From contig NZ_WQCA01000003.1 in the NCBI RefSeq assembly GCF_013032445.1, forward strand, positions 186,001-250,000: DNA of 64,000 bases, read 5' to 3'. The translations under genes were made by a program, and so were the position numbers. The stretch comes from Ruegeria arenilitoris. GTDB lineage: Bacteria > Pseudomonadota > Alphaproteobacteria > Rhodobacterales > Rhodobacteraceae. The notes below the pieces were generated by a model. The model was not told where the DNA came from, made no database searches, and worked only from the letters and a program-made list of their open reading frames with translations. Shown here piece after piece: positions 1 through 13,771 of this stretch (its first letter is position 1; the number at the start of each line of letters is the position of its first letter).

Positions 1-50
1 ATACCTCATCACCATGTGATTCTCAGCGCCAACTTTAGAAACCACGCGAG

Positions 51-77
51 GCGGCCCTTGAGGCCGCTTTCTGTTTT
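51..77 (+). terminator. Rho-independent terminator of the gene upstream of the window
   Basis: GCGGCC (51-56) and GGCCGC (62-67) form a 6-bp GC stem with a 5-base loop, followed by a T-rich tail (68-77). It probably ends the gene to the left; an open frame closing with TGA at 17-19 could be its last codons. In related genomes rseP commonly precedes bamA, but five codons are not enough to identify it. Confidence 0.7.
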
Positions 78-146
78 GGTCTTTTGACAAGCATAAATAT
101 TCTCGCTACTCAGCAATAAAGTCTAAAAAATATCGGGTAGTGAAAT

Positions 147-2507
147 ATGACTGATAGGCGAGGCGCGGGTACATCCTGCGGGGGGCAGAAGCCGGAAAAC
201 AAGATTTTGTGGCGATCACTAACGTTTATTTTCCTTTTGTCATTGATGGGTTTGGTGCCTGTTCCGCAGACTGCATGGGCTCAGAATTTCGTCATCAACT
301 CGTTTGACGTCGAAGGGAACCGGCGTATTGAAACCTCGACGATTATCGCGCGCACGGGCATTCAACCTGGCCAGTCCGTCACTGGTGGACAGTTGAATGA
401 TGCCTATCAGCGTTTGCTTGACAGTGGTGTTTTTGAGACAGTCGAGCTTACCCCACGTGGCAACACGCTGTTGATTGAGGTCGAGGAATACCCGACCATC
501 AACCAGATCAGCATCGAAGGAAACAACCGCGTCAAAGACGACGTATTGCTTGAGGCGATCTCGTCGGAACCACGGCGTGTCTTCACTCCTCAGGTCGCCG
601 AAGCGGATGCGGATTTGATCGCCGAGATTTATTCGGCGCAGGGGCGCGTGTCCGCGACGGTCATTCCCCGCATCATTCGCCGCAGTGACAATCGCGTCGA
701 CCTGGTTTTCGAAGTTGCCGAAGGCACCACGATCGAAGTTGAACGCGTCAGTTTTGTTGGCAATCGTGCATATTCCGACCGCCGTTTGCGCCGGGTTCTG
801 GAAACCAAGCAAGCGAACGTCCTGCGGACTTTCCTCAGCGGTGATACCTTTATCGCTGACCGGATCGAATTCGATAAACAGGTTATCCGGGACTTTTACC
901 TGTCGCGCGGTTATGTAGATTTCCGCATCAACAGCGCGAATGTGGAATTCACCCGCGAACGTGACGCCTTTTTCCTCGTGATGAACATTACCGAGGGCCA
1001 GAAATTCTCATTCGGGCAAATCAGCACGGTCAGCGAAATTCCGGGTGTAGACCCGGCTCCGTATCAGGCTGCGTTGAAAATCAAGCCGGGTGTAACCTAT
1101 TCGCCGTCTCTGGTCGAAAACTCGATTGCACGGATGGAGCGTCTGGGGATCAAGCAGGGTGTCGATTTCCTGCGGGTTGAACCCCGCGTAACCCGGGACG
1201 CGCGTAACCTGAGGCTGAATATTCAGTTTGTTCTTACCCGCGGGCCGCGCATTTTTGTTGAGCGGATCGACATCGAAGGAAACACCACAACGCTGGACCG
1301 CGTGATCCGCCGGCAATTCGATACAGTTGAAGGCGATCCCTTCAACCCGCGAGAAATCCGTCAGGCCGCTGAACGTATTCGCGCACTGGGATTCTTTGCA
1401 ACCGCTGATGTCGAGCCTCGCGAAGGGTCTTCGCCCAGTCAGGTGATTGTAGACGTCGACGTTGAAGAGCAACCAACCGGCTCGCTGAGCCTCGGCGGTA
1501 GCTACTCGGTCGCTGACGGCTTTGGCGTTGCGATCGGACTGCGCGAGACCAACTTCCTTGGGCGCGGACAGACTGTTGGTCTTACCTTGTCGACTGCGCA
1601 GGATTCAGAGCAATACACGCTGAATTTTACCGAGCCTTATCTTCTGGGACGTAGACTGCGCTTCGACGTGGGACTTGGCCTTGCGACGACTAACTCGAGC
1701 TTTGCGAGCTACGATACTGAAACTCTGTTTTTCCGACCCCAGCTAAGCTACGCCATTGGCGAACTATCTTCGCTTCGGTTGCGCTATGGCTGGGAAAACA
1801 GCGAGATGACCCAACAGGATAACGAGGACAACGGTGCAGTTATTTCCTCGGAAATCGATCAGGGTGAACGTTCAACCAGCTCTTTGGGTGTGTCTTACAT
1901 ATACGACAGCCGACTGGGGGGTCTGAATCCAAATGCAGGCGTCCTGTTTGAAGCCGGTTTCGATGCAGCGGGACTGGGCGGAGACAATGAGTTCTACAAA
2001 ACGTCGGCCCGTGGCATAGCTCAGACACGTGTCTGGAATGAAGAGGTTGTGTTGCGTGCAAGCATAGAAGCGGGCGCTCTGCATTGGCGCGGTAACGATT
2101 TCAGCCGTACCATTGATCGCTTTGTCTTGGGTCCCAGTATTTTCCGCGGTTTTGAACCTGCTGGTATTGGTCCGCGTGACCTGTCGAATGATCAGGATGA
2201 TGCGATCGGGGGCAACTACTATTGGGTAGCGCGTCTGGAATCGGATTTCCCACTTGGCCTTCCTGAGGAATTTGGCCTACGAGGGGGCGTGTTCTATGAC
2301 TTTGGCAACCTCTACAACCTTAATGATGTGAACACCGCCGGCGCAGACATCGTGGGTGCCGATGGATCGATCCGTCACGTGCTCGGCGTATCGGTTCTTT
2401 GGGAAACACCGTTCGGTCCTTTGCGCTTTAACTTCTCGAAAGCGTTGAAAAAAGAAGACTTCGACAAGGAACAGAGCTTTGACCTGACAGTCCAGGCCCG
2501 GTTCTGA
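147..2507 (+). CDS. bamA: Outer membrane protein assembly factor BamA
   Basis: BamA is the Omp85 insertase that folds beta-barrel proteins into the outer membrane. The 786-residue protein has an N-terminal basic region and hydrophobic signal segment (about 20-45, likely cleavage after AWA). POTRA repeats follow to about residue 430 (FDVEGNRRI at the start of the first), then a C-terminal 16-strand barrel. The barrel carries the IFRGFEP form of the conserved RGF motif near residue 670 and ends in FDLTVQARF, a typical beta-signal with terminal Phe. Length matches the family. It leads the envelope block with ompH 6 bp downstream. The N-terminus before the signal segment is long, so a later start is possible. 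Confidence 0.97.
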   Translation: MTDRRGAGTSCGGQKPENKILWRSLTFIFLLSLMGLVPVPQTAWAQNFVINSFDVEGNRRIETSTIIARTGIQPGQSVTGGQLNDAYQRLLDSGVFETVELTPRGNTLLIEVEEYPTINQISIEGNNRVKDDVLLEAISSEPRRVFTPQVAEADADLIAEIYSAQGRVSATVIPRIIRRSDNRVDLVFEVAEGTTIEVERVSFVGNRAYSDRRLRRVLETKQANVLRTFLSGDTFIADRIEFDKQVIRDFYLSRGYVDFRINSANVEFTRERDAFFLVMNITEGQKFSFGQISTVSEIPGVDPAPYQAALKIKPGVTYSPSLVENSIARMERLGIKQGVDFLRVEPRVTRDARNLRLNIQFVLTRGPRIFVERIDIEGNTTTLDRVIRRQFDTVEGDPFNPREIRQAAERIRALGFFATADVEPREGSSPSQVIVDVDVEEQPTGSLSLGGSYSVADGFGVAIGLRETNFLGRGQTVGLTLSTAQDSEQYTLNFTEPYLLGRRLRFDVGLGLATTNSSFASYDTETLFFRPQLSYAIGELSSLRLRYGWENSEMTQQDNEDNGAVISSEIDQGERSTSSLGVSYIYDSRLGGLNPNAGVLFEAGFDAAGLGGDNEFYKTSARGIAQTRVWNEEVVLRASIEAGALHWRGNDFSRTIDRFVLGPSIFRGFEPAGIGPRDLSNDQDDAIGGNYYWVARLESDFPLGLPEEFGLRGGVFYDFGNLYNLNDVNTAGADIVGADGSIRHVLGVSVLWETPFGPLRFNFSKALKKEDFDKEQSFDLTVQARF

Positions 2508-2513
2508 TCCCGA

Positions 2514-3098
2514 ATGTTGACGCGTATTTTAAACAAACTTCAGGGCCCTACCAGGGCCCTGAGTGTTTTTCTGACTATCGTCTTTGTGACACCGGCCATA
2601 GCCCAACAACTAGGTGTGCCACAAAGTGGCGTCGTTACCCTGTCCAGCGAGCGGTTGTTTTCAGACTCCGCCTTTGGTCAGCGCGTCTTGCGCGAGATTG
2701 AAGCCGAAGGTGTATTGCTGGGTCAGGAAAACGAACGAATTGTGGCCGAGTTGAGCCAGGAAGAGAAAAATCTGACGAACAAACGCGCCACTATGACAAC
2801 GGATGAGTTCCGCCCGTTGGCAGATGCTTTCGACAAGAAGGTCCAGTCACACCGCGAAGGTCAGCGCGCAAAACTTGACGCCCTTGCGCGCCGCAGCGAA
2901 GAAGCACGCCAAACGTTCTTTGAGTTGGTGCAACCGGTTTTGATTGACCTGTTACGCGACTCCGGCGCTTCGATCATCATAGAGAGGTCCAGCGTTTTCC
3001 TCAGCTCGGACCGCACAGACATTACCGATGCGGCCATTGCCCGGATCGACGCGGTGATCGGCGATGGCAGCTCTATCGAAAACGAGGCCAGCGAATAG
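2514..3098 (+). CDS. OmpH/Skp family periplasmic chaperone
   Basis: Skp-type chaperones hold unfolded outer-membrane proteins in the periplasm and deliver them to BamA. The 194-residue protein has a signal peptide ending near PAIAQQ (about residue 31) and a central charged, helical segment (about 70-135) that fits the Skp coiled-coil arms. It lies 6 bp after bamA, the standard genomic partner, so cotranscription is likely. The family diverges strongly in sequence; the call rests on architecture and position. Confidence 0.88.
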   Translation: MLTRILNKLQGPTRALSVFLTIVFVTPAIAQQLGVPQSGVVTLSSERLFSDSAFGQRVLREIEAEGVLLGQENERIVAELSQEEKNLTNKRATMTTDEFRPLADAFDKKVQSHREGQRAKLDALARRSEEARQTFFELVQPVLIDLLRDSGASIIIERSSVFLSSDRTDITDAAIARIDAVIGDGSSIENEASE

Positions 3099-3169
3099 GT
3101 TTGCTTGCCCTTAAGGCGCGGTATTGCTACCACGCCAAAAAATGAAATTCAGAACGGGACGAATTCTCC

Positions 3170-3643
3170 ATGAGCACGGAAACAAAAAGCGCCGATATTC
3201 AGCTGATCCAAAGGATCCTGCCGCATCGCTATCCGTTTCTGCTGGTCGACAAGGTAGTTGATATCTCGGGCTATCAGTCGGCTGTTGGCATCAAGAACGT
3301 CACTATGAACGAGCCGCATTTTCAGGGACATTTCCCCGGTACACCGATCATGCCTGGCGTGACCATTGTCGAAGCGATGGCACAAACTGCGGGCGTGATG
3401 CTGGGCGTGGGTATGGACGTGATAGACAGCGAGCTGCTGATCTATTTCATGAACATCGACAAATGCAAATTCCGCCGCAAGGTGATCCCGGGTGACGTGC
3501 TAGAGATGCATGTTGAAACCGTTCGCGGCAAGAAGGGCGGCAAGATCTTCAAGTTCAGCGGCAAGGCCACCGTCGAAGGTGAGGTCGCAGCCGAGGCCGA
3601 ATTCTCGGCCTATGTCGATTGGGATATGGAAAAAACAACATGA
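3170..3643 (+). CDS. fabZ: 3-hydroxyacyl-[acyl-carrier-protein] dehydratase FabZ
   Basis: FabZ removes water from beta-hydroxyacyl-ACP in fatty acid elongation and competes with the lipid A pathway for hydroxyacyl-ACP. The 157-residue hot-dog protein has the signature [11 protein letters not shown] with catalytic His54, followed by Glu68 in [10 protein letters not shown]. Its stop overlaps the lpxA start (ATGA), indicating translational coupling. Many proteobacteria have lpxD between ompH and fabZ; here it is absent. Confidence 0.97.
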   Translation: MSTETKSADIQLIQRILPHRYPFLLVDKVVDISGYQSAVGIKNVTMNEPHFQGHFPGTPIMPGVTIVEAMAQTAGVMLGVGMDVIDSELLIYFMNIDKCKFRRKVIPGDVLEMHVETVRGKKGGKIFKFSGKATVEGEVAAEAEFSAYVDWDMEKTT

Positions 3644-4425
3644 GCGGCATCCACCCAAGCGCAATTGTTGAAAACGGTGCTAAGATCGGTGAAGGATGCA
3701 TCATCGGACCGTTTTGTTACGTGGGCGCTCAGGTTCGCTTAGGGGATCGGGTTGAACTGAAATCGCATGTTGTTGTTACCGGCGACACCTTGATTGACGA
3801 TGAAACCGTCATCTTTAATTTTTCGGTGATCGGAGAAATACCACAAGATTTGAAGTTCGGCGGCGAAGATACTCGTCTTGAGATTGGAAAGCGCAACCGT
3901 ATTCGGGAACACGTGACAGTGAATACCGGAACTGAAGGTGGCGGCGGTGTGACCCGGATCGGTGACGATTGCCTGCTGATGGCCGGTGTGCATGTGGCGC
4001 ATGACGTTCAGATCGGTAACCGCGTTATCATGGTAAATCACGCCGGTGCGGCAGGTCATTGTGTCATCGAAGACGATGTGATCGTGGGTGGGATTTCCGG
4101 TCTGCACCAATGGGTACGTGTCGGTCGCGGCGCGATCATTGGCGCACTGACCATGGTTCCGAATGATGTCATCCCCTATGGCCTTGTGCAGGCCCCGCGT
4201 GGCGAATTGGACGGTCTGAATTTGGTTGGCCTGAAGCGCAAGGGTGTTTCTCGAGAAGATATCTCAGCATTGCGCGCTGCGTTCCGCGAGTTATCGACTG
4301 GAGAGGGTACGTTCATGGAGCGGGCGCACCGAGTTGGTGTGGACAACGAAAGCGAATACGTGCAACGGATCGTTGATTTTGTCACTGGACAATCGGACCG
4401 ATCCTTCCTGACACCGAGGAAGTAA
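3640..4425 (+). CDS. lpxA: UDP-N-acetylglucosamine acyltransferase LpxA
   Basis: LpxA transfers the hydroxyacyl chain from ACP to the 3-OH of UDP-GlcNAc, the first lipid A step. The 261-residue protein starts [10 protein letters not shown] at an ATG overlapping the fabZ stop; an upstream in-frame start is only fabZ overlap. Hexapeptide repeats of the left-handed beta helix run from residue 1 to about 190 ([17 protein letters not shown]). [14 protein letters not shown] carries the catalytic-type His, followed by the C-terminal helical region. lpxI follows after 3 bp. Confidence 0.97.
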   Translation: MSGIHPSAIVENGAKIGEGCIIGPFCYVGAQVRLGDRVELKSHVVVTGDTLIDDETVIFNFSVIGEIPQDLKFGGEDTRLEIGKRNRIREHVTVNTGTEGGGGVTRIGDDCLLMAGVHVAHDVQIGNRVIMVNHAGAAGHCVIEDDVIVGGISGLHQWVRVGRGAIIGALTMVPNDVIPYGLVQAPRGELDGLNLVGLKRKGVSREDISALRAAFRELSTGEGTFMERAHRVGVDNESEYVQRIVDFVTGQSDRSFLTPRK

Positions 4426-4428
4426 CCC

Positions 4429-5223
4429 ATGCTGGCGCTGATTGCTGGAACGGGCGCGTTACCGGAAGAGGTGGTCAATTGCCTCGTCGAACGCCCCGTT
4501 GTCTGCGCGATGGAGGGTTTCACTCCTGACACGTTGACTGCCGATATAGTGTTTCCGCTTGAGCAGCTTGGCAGCTTCATCGCGGATTTGAAAACGCGTG
4601 GTGTGACTGAGATCTGCTTGGCAGGTGCGGTTCGGCGACCTGTCATTGACCCGTCGCGAATTGACGCGGCTACGATGCCACTGGTGCCGGTGCTGCAACA
4701 AGCGTTGATGTCTGGGGATGATGGGGCCCTGCGCGCTGTAATCAGCATCTTCGAGGACTCCGGCTTGGTCGTTCGCGCAGCGCATGAAATAGCCCCGGGC
4801 TTACTTCCGCAGCTTGGTTGCCTGACCGAGGCGCAACCCTCGGAGGCCGATTTGGCCGACGCCGACCGGGCCGCGGGAATTCTGCGGGCCATGGGCGCGG
4901 CGGATATCGGTCAGGCTTGCGCGATCTCTAAGGGGCAAGCGCTGGCTGTAGAGAGCATTTTTGGTACCGATTGGATGCTGCAGTCCTTGACCCAACGCCC
5001 TGATGCGGGCGGAGGGGTGCTGTTCAAAGCTCCGAAACCGGATCAGGACCGTCGGGCCGATCTGCCTACGATTGGTCCAGACACCGTATCGGGCGCTGTG
5101 GCTGCTGGCCTGGCGGGTATCTTCATAGAAAAGGGCGGCGTCATCGTCTTGCAGCAAGAGCAAGTCGTTGAGGAATGCAACCGACTTGGACTGTTCCTTT
5201 ACGTACGCGAACGGGCCAGCTGA
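4429..5223 (+). CDS. lpxI: UDP-2,3-diacylglucosamine pyrophosphatase LpxI (DUF1009)
   Basis: LpxI hydrolyses UDP-2,3-diacylglucosamine to lipid X, and replaces LpxH in many alphaproteobacteria. The 264-residue protein begins with the typical LALIAGTGALPEEV segment and has the DUF1009 C-terminal domain (FKAPKPDQDRRADLPTIGP near residue 205). Its position between lpxA and lpxB is diagnostic. Its stop overlaps the lpxB ATG by one base. Confidence 0.95.
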   Translation: MLALIAGTGALPEEVVNCLVERPVVCAMEGFTPDTLTADIVFPLEQLGSFIADLKTRGVTEICLAGAVRRPVIDPSRIDAATMPLVPVLQQALMSGDDGALRAVISIFEDSGLVVRAAHEIAPGLLPQLGCLTEAQPSEADLADADRAAGILRAMGAADIGQACAISKGQALAVESIFGTDWMLQSLTQRPDAGGGVLFKAPKPDQDRRADLPTIGPDTVSGAVAAGLAGIFIEKGGVIVLQQEQVVEECNRLGLFLYVRERAS

Positions 5224-6380
5224 TGCGGGTGTTTCTGGTCGCCGGTGAACCTTCGGGCGACCGTTTGGGTGGTGCTTTGATGGAAGGGTTGCGCAGCCTA
5301 GTTCCCGACGTGCAGTTCGACGGGGTAGGCGGCCCGTTGATGCAGGCGCAAGGGCTTGAAAGCCGCTTTCCTATGGCCGAGCTTTCAGTGATGGGGCTGG
5401 TTGAGGTTCTGCCTAAATTCTTCCACCTCAAACGCCGGATCGCTGAAACTGCACAGGCCGTCCTTGACACGCGACCGGATGTGCTGATCACCATCGACAG
5501 CCCCGACTTCTCGCTGCGCGTAGCCAAGATTGTAAAAGCGCAGAGCGATATTCGGACCGTGCATTATGTGGCCCCCAGCGTCTGGGCGTGGCGTCCGGGC
5601 CGGGCCGACAAGATGGCCAAAGTCATCGATCACGTCCTTGCGCTACTGCCCTTCGAGCCGCCTTATATGGAGCGCGCGGGCATGGAATGCGATTTCGTTG
5701 GTCATCCAGTTGCCAATGAACCGGTGGCTACGCAGGACGAAATTCAGGAATTCCGGACGGCCTATAATCTTGGCGATGCACCGTTTGTTCTGGCGCTGCC
5801 AGGATCGCGTGGCGGGGAAATCGAGCGTCTGGCACCGGTTTTCGGCAAGGCATTACAGTTTTATCTGCAAGATCGGCCGGACGTTAGGGTCGTAGTGCCC
5901 GCCGTTGCTCATATGGTGGAAACAGTCTCCGAACATGTGAAATCCTGGCCCGGAGACCCGGTGGTTGTCGACCCGCGCAACATACCCTCCGATCAAGCGG
6001 TCGCCCAAAAACGAGCTGCCTTTGCGGCGGCTGAGCTTGCATTGGCTGCTTCGGGAACTGTTTCACTGGAACTGGCCGCGCAAGCCACGCCAATGGTGAT
6101 TGCCTATAATCTGAACTGGCTCACCACCCTTATCGCCAAGCGTATGGTCAAGCTCGACACCGTTACTCTCGTTAATCTGGTGTCCGACACCCGTACCGTA
6201 CCCGAATGCCTGCTGGACGACTGCCAACCCGAAAGCATTTCAACCGCTTTGAGACAGGTCTCGGACGCGCCGGGTGCGCAACATGAGGCGATGGCAACAA
6301 CGATGGAGCGGCTTGGACGTGGCGGAGAAGCCCCCGGCCTCCGGGCAGCCAAAGCGGTTCTTTCCCGGATGAACGCGTGA
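5223..6380 (+). CDS. lpxB: Lipid A disaccharide synthase LpxB
   Basis: LpxB (GT19) condenses lipid X with UDP-2,3-diacylglucosamine to form the lipid A disaccharide. The 385-residue protein starts MRVFLVAGEPSGD at the ATG overlapping the lpxI stop; the longer in-frame form is only lpxI overlap. Family motifs include HYVAPSVWAWRPGR near residue 118 and ALPGSRGGEI near residue 195. It closes the lipid A genes and its stop touches the next start. Confidence 0.97.
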   Translation: MRVFLVAGEPSGDRLGGALMEGLRSLVPDVQFDGVGGPLMQAQGLESRFPMAELSVMGLVEVLPKFFHLKRRIAETAQAVLDTRPDVLITIDSPDFSLRVAKIVKAQSDIRTVHYVAPSVWAWRPGRADKMAKVIDHVLALLPFEPPYMERAGMECDFVGHPVANEPVATQDEIQEFRTAYNLGDAPFVLALPGSRGGEIERLAPVFGKALQFYLQDRPDVRVVVPAVAHMVETVSEHVKSWPGDPVVVDPRNIPSDQAVAQKRAAFAAAELALAASGTVSLELAAQATPMVIAYNLNWLTTLIAKRMVKLDTVTLVNLVSDTRTVPECLLDDCQPESISTALRQVSDAPGAQHEAMATTMERLGRGGEAPGLRAAKAVLSRMNA

Positions 6381-6961
6381 TGTTGGATTTTGTGCTCTTT
6401 GGTCTATCGGCCTTTATGGCTCAGGTTTTGACCAATCTCGACAACCTTGCGGCGCTTTTGGCGCTGACGCTGGTGTCCGGGGCAAAGCGCTCGGTTTTTG
6501 GGTTTTTGGCGGCGCAGGCAATCGTAATCGGAGCCGCACTTTTGCTGGCTTTGGGGGTCGAAGATGTGGTGCCGCACTGGGCCGGGTATCTGGGGGTTAT
6601 CCCACTGAGCCTTGGTATTCTGGCTTTGATCCGCCGGAAGCGCGGTAAGGAAACAATGACGAACCCCAATTTGGAAACAGGCGCTTCTGTCATCATGGTC
6701 ACGTTGCTGTTCATCAGCCTGTCGATGGACACTTTCGCCGTCCTTGCGCCGTTGCTGGCGGACTCGGCACCGAGTTTCCGAACCGCGGGTGTGATCGGGG
6801 CCGCTCTTGCTGCCGTCAGTCTGGCTGCGATCGCTATGCTTGGATCAATAGCACCATTCATGAGCGGTGCTTTGGCCCGCCGGTTAGAGAGCCTTGTGCC
6901 CTACGTGATGATCTGTGCCGGTCTGTATATTCTCAGCAACTCGTGGACTGACGCGGTTTAA
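6380..6961 (+). CDS. Small multi-spanning membrane protein, CadD/LysE-like
   Basis: A 193-residue integral membrane protein with about six hydrophobic segments. The repeated motif-like elements [12 protein letters not shown] near residue 14 and [12 protein letters not shown] near 116 are internally related, as in LysE-superfamily/CadD-type transporters with two inverted halves. A GTG three bases earlier is an alternative start; I prefer the ATG at 6380, which shares one base with the lpxB stop. Substrate unknown; cadmium export is only a family association. It converges on mnmA with a 4-bp overlap. Confidence 0.7.
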   Translation: MLDFVLFGLSAFMAQVLTNLDNLAALLALTLVSGAKRSVFGFLAAQAIVIGAALLLALGVEDVVPHWAGYLGVIPLSLGILALIRRKRGKETMTNPNLETGASVIMVTLLFISLSMDTFAVLAPLLADSAPSFRTAGVIGAALAAVSLAAIAMLGSIAPFMSGALARRLESLVPYVMICAGLYILSNSWTDAV

Positions 6962-8103
6962 TAACCGCGCCAAATCCAGCCGCCGCCAAAGATGCGGCTG
7001 CCTTCCGAGGCATAGAACACGCAGGCCTGACCCGGGGAAACGCCTTCTTCTGGCGTCAACAGTTCGACCTCGGCGGTGGTGTCGGACAGGGGGCGTATGA
7101 TCGCTTCACGCGGGGGGCGGGTTGAGCGGACCTTGACCGAAACGTGCCATTCATCTCGTGAGGTGAAGGGCTCATCCCCCAGCCAGTTGATCTCGCGTGC
7201 GGGAATGGTGCGTGTGGCCAACATTTCTTTGGGGCCGACAACCACCTGCTTTTTGTCGACGTCCAGCTTGACCACATATAGCGGCTCGCTGAGGCCACCG
7301 ATCCCAAGCCCGCGGCGCTGACCAATTGTGTAATGGATGACGCCGTTGTGTTGGGCCAGTACGCGGCCGTCTGCGTGCACAATCTCACCCGGTTCCGCCG
7401 CACCGGGGCGAAGTTTCTCAATCACGCTGGCATAGTTGCCATCAGGCACGAAACAGATGTCCTGGCTGTCAGGCTTGTCTGCCACGGCCAACCCGTATTG
7501 CGCTGCCATCTCACGAGTTGCGTCTTTTGAGGGCAGGTGGCCCAGCGGGAAGCGCAGGAAATCCAGCTGTTCAGGCGTGGTCGAGAACAGGAAGTATGAC
7601 TGATCCCGGTTCGCATCCTCGGCGCTGTGCAGTTCCGGCCCGTTCGGCCCCATCTTGCGCTGGATATAGTGACCGGTTGCCATGCAGTCGGCCTCAAGAT
7701 CCTTGGCGGTTTCCAACAAATCCTTGAACTTCACCCGTTCGTTGCAGCGGATGCAAGGCACCGGAGTCGCACCCGCCAGATAGCTGTCAGCGAATTCGTC
7801 GATTACTGCATCCTTAAAGATGTTCTCGTAATCCAGAACGTAATGCGGAAACCCGCGTTCCTCGGCTACGCGCCGCGCGTCGTGAATGTCGATCCCCGCA
7901 CAACAGGCGCCTTTCTTGGCCAGCGCCGCGCCATGGTCGTACAACTGCAATGTGACGCCCACCACGTCATAGCCCTGATCGGCCAGATGGGCGGCCACGA
8001 CGGAACTGTCCACGCCACCCGACATGGCAACAACCACCCGCGTTTCCGACGGGGGTTTGGCAAAGCCAAGCGAGTTCAGCGGTGTCTCGGTATCGAGTGC
8101 CAT
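6958..8103 (-). CDS. mnmA: tRNA-specific 2-thiouridylase MnmA
   Basis: MnmA inserts sulfur at C2 of the wobble uridine (U34) of Lys, Glu and Gln tRNAs, using ATP and a persulfide relay. The 381-residue protein has the PP-loop [15 protein letters not shown] near residue 28, the first catalytic Cys region in [11 protein letters not shown] near 120, and the second in [13 protein letters not shown] near 215, followed by the beta-barrel domain with [10 protein letters not shown]. It is transcribed divergently from sciP. Confidence 0.97.
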   Translation of the reverse strand: MALDTETPLNSLGFAKPPSETRVVVAMSGGVDSSVVAAHLADQGYDVVGVTLQLYDHGAALAKKGACCAGIDIHDARRVAEERGFPHYVLDYENIFKDAVIDEFADSYLAGATPVPCIRCNERVKFKDLLETAKDLEADCMATGHYIQRKMGPNGPELHSAEDANRDQSYFLFSTTPEQLDFLRFPLGHLPSKDATREMAAQYGLAVADKPDSQDICFVPDGNYASVIEKLRPGAAEPGEIVHADGRVLAQHNGVIHYTIGQRRGLGIGGLSEPLYVVKLDVDKKQVVVGPKEMLATRTIPAREINWLGDEPFTSRDEWHVSVKVRSTRPPREAIIRPLSDTTAEVELLTPEEGVSPGQACVFYASEGSRIFGGGWIWRGY

Positions 8104-8232
8104 GACGATTCCAGTGCGGGTTAAGAAAGACCGGCAGAATATAGGAAAATTCTACACACTCTCAAGGGGCGGTTTCACTCTGCATTAAGTAGGCTGGTGG
8201 CAGCTTTGTCGCAGCACGAAGAGGACCGAGAG

Positions 8233-8526
8233 ATGTATTTGCACAAAGTAGAAGGACCAAGGTCCGTAACCCTGCCAGATGGAACGGTTTTATCACGCGC
8301 CGATCTGCCACCCGAGGACACGACCCGCTGGGTTGCCTCGCGCAAAGCGATTGTGGTTCGGGGCGTGGTTTACGGGCTCATCACACTGTCGGATGCCAAA
8401 AAGCGTTATGGGCTGAGTGATGAGGAGTTCAATGCGTGGGTTTCTGCGGTTGCGGAACATGGAACGGACGCTCTGAAAGTCACCGCGCTAAAAAAATATC
8501 GACAACCTATAGGCGAAAGTGAATAA
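8233..8526 (+). CDS. sciP: SciP-type CtrA inhibitor (DUF1153)
   Basis: SciP is a small helix-turn-helix protein that binds CtrA and blocks its activation of target promoters in Caulobacter. The 97-residue protein starting MYLHKVEGPRSV has the DUF1153 features TLPDGTVLSRADLPP and a HTH region (LITLSDAKKRYGLSDEEF, about 55-72). An in-frame GTG 36 bases upstream exists, but family members begin at MYL and GAGG-like bases precede this ATG. It lies 83 bp before ctrA on the same strand, fitting a regulator-inhibitor pair. Confidence 0.9.
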   Translation: MYLHKVEGPRSVTLPDGTVLSRADLPPEDTTRWVASRKAIVVRGVVYGLITLSDAKKRYGLSDEEFNAWVSAVAEHGTDALKVTALKKYRQPIGESE

Positions 8527-8609
8527 ATGATTCAACGGTAACGTCAGATTAACCATTTTTGAGCAGGCTCAATTTGAAATTGGTAAATTGACCCGAAATG
8601 GAGCAGTAA

Positions 8610-9326
8610 ATGCGTATACTTCTTGTCGAGGATGATCCGACTACGTCGAAAAGCATCGAGCTGATGCTGACGCATGCCAACCTCAACGTTTATGCCACAG
8701 ACCTCGGCGAGGAAGGCATCGATCTGGCGAAGCTCTATGATTACGATCTGATTCTGCTGGACCTGAACCTTCCGGACATGAACGGGCATGAAGTGCTGCG
8801 TCAGCTGCGTATTGCGCGGGTAGAAACACCGATCCTAATCCTGTCGGGCGCGGATGATACGGAAAGCAAGATCAAGGGATTTGGTTTCGGCGCTGATGAC
8901 TACATGACCAAGCCGTTCCATCGCGAGGAACTGGTGGCCCGTATCCACGCCATCATCCGCCGCTCGAAAGGGCATTCACAATCCTTCATCCATACCGGCC
9001 AGGTAGCAGTGAATCTGGATGCCAAAACTGTAGAAGTTGAAGGCAAGGCGGTGCATCTGACCGGCAAGGAATACCAGATGCTCGAACTGCTGAGCCTGCG
9101 CAAAGGCACGACACTGACCAAAGAGATGTTTTTGAACCACCTCTACGGCGGAATGGATGAGCCAGAGTTAAAGATCATCGACGTTTTCATTTGCAAACTG
9201 CGCAAAAAGCTCAGCAATGCGACCGGCGGTGATAACTATATCGAAACCGTCTGGGGCAGGGGCTATGTCCTGCGCGATCCGCAAAGCAATAGTGTTGACG
9301 AAACCCGAATGGCCGTCGGCGCCTGA
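8610..9326 (+). CDS. ctrA: Cell-cycle response regulator CtrA
   Basis: CtrA is the OmpR-type master regulator of the alphaproteobacterial cell cycle; in roseobacters it mainly controls motility, gene transfer agents and related traits. The 238-residue protein has a receiver domain with phospho-acceptor Asp51 in [11 protein letters not shown], the acidic pocket VEDDP at 6-10, Lys near 102 in [10 protein letters not shown], and a winged helix ([16 protein letters not shown] onward). The sequence [20 protein letters not shown] is highly typical of CtrA. A hairpin terminator follows. Confidence 0.96.
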   Translation: MRILLVEDDPTTSKSIELMLTHANLNVYATDLGEEGIDLAKLYDYDLILLDLNLPDMNGHEVLRQLRIARVETPILILSGADDTESKIKGFGFGADDYMTKPFHREELVARIHAIIRRSKGHSQSFIHTGQVAVNLDAKTVEVEGKAVHLTGKEYQMLELLSLRKGTTLTKEMFLNHLYGGMDEPELKIIDVFICKLRKKLSNATGGDNYIETVWGRGYVLRDPQSNSVDETRMAVGA

Positions 9327-9335
9327 TTTGAACAT

Positions 9336-9365
9336 GGTCGCCGTTGGTCCGGGGCGACCTTTCTC
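9336..9365 (+). terminator. Terminator after ctrA
   Basis: GGTCGCC (9336-9342) pairs perfectly with GGCGACC (9353-9359) across a 10-base loop, followed by TTTTCT-like bases. It starts about 10 bases after the ctrA stop. Confidence 0.75.
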
Positions 9366-9394
9366 ACTCACTGAACAGCACGACTGGACCTAGC

Positions 9395-13659
<4,265 letters not shown>

Positions 13660-13666
13660 GGATTTT

Positions 13667-13701
13667 GTTCCTGTAAGTTCACAAATGTTCTCAAAAAGTT
13701 C
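13667..13701 (+). promoter_or_regulatory. LexA (SOS) box and phased GTTC repeats
   Basis: GTTC at 13687-13690 and GTTC at 13698-13701 are separated by exactly 7 bases, the GTTC-N7-GTTC box bound by alphaproteobacterial LexA. Two more GTTC units at 13667-13670 and 13677-13680 are spaced by 6 bases. A further site on the other strand (GAAC 13725-13728, then N7, then CAAC) lies closer to the small gene at 13772. The spacing and motif are read directly; LexA binding is inferred. Confidence 0.75.
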
Positions 13702-13771
13702 TTTACCGACTCGATAAAATATGAGAACAAAAGGTCAACAAAGGATTAAAGTTCTGACCGGAGGTGAGACC

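Noticed and set aside
8530..8609. CtrA or CcrM sites in the ctrA promoter
   Set aside because: Only single TTAA and GANTC occurrences were seen, which are expected by chance; no TTAA-N7-TTAA pair.
13667..13680. GTTC-N6-GTTC as a separate LexA box
   Set aside because: Spacing is 6, not 7; only the 13687-13701 pair has the canonical spacing.
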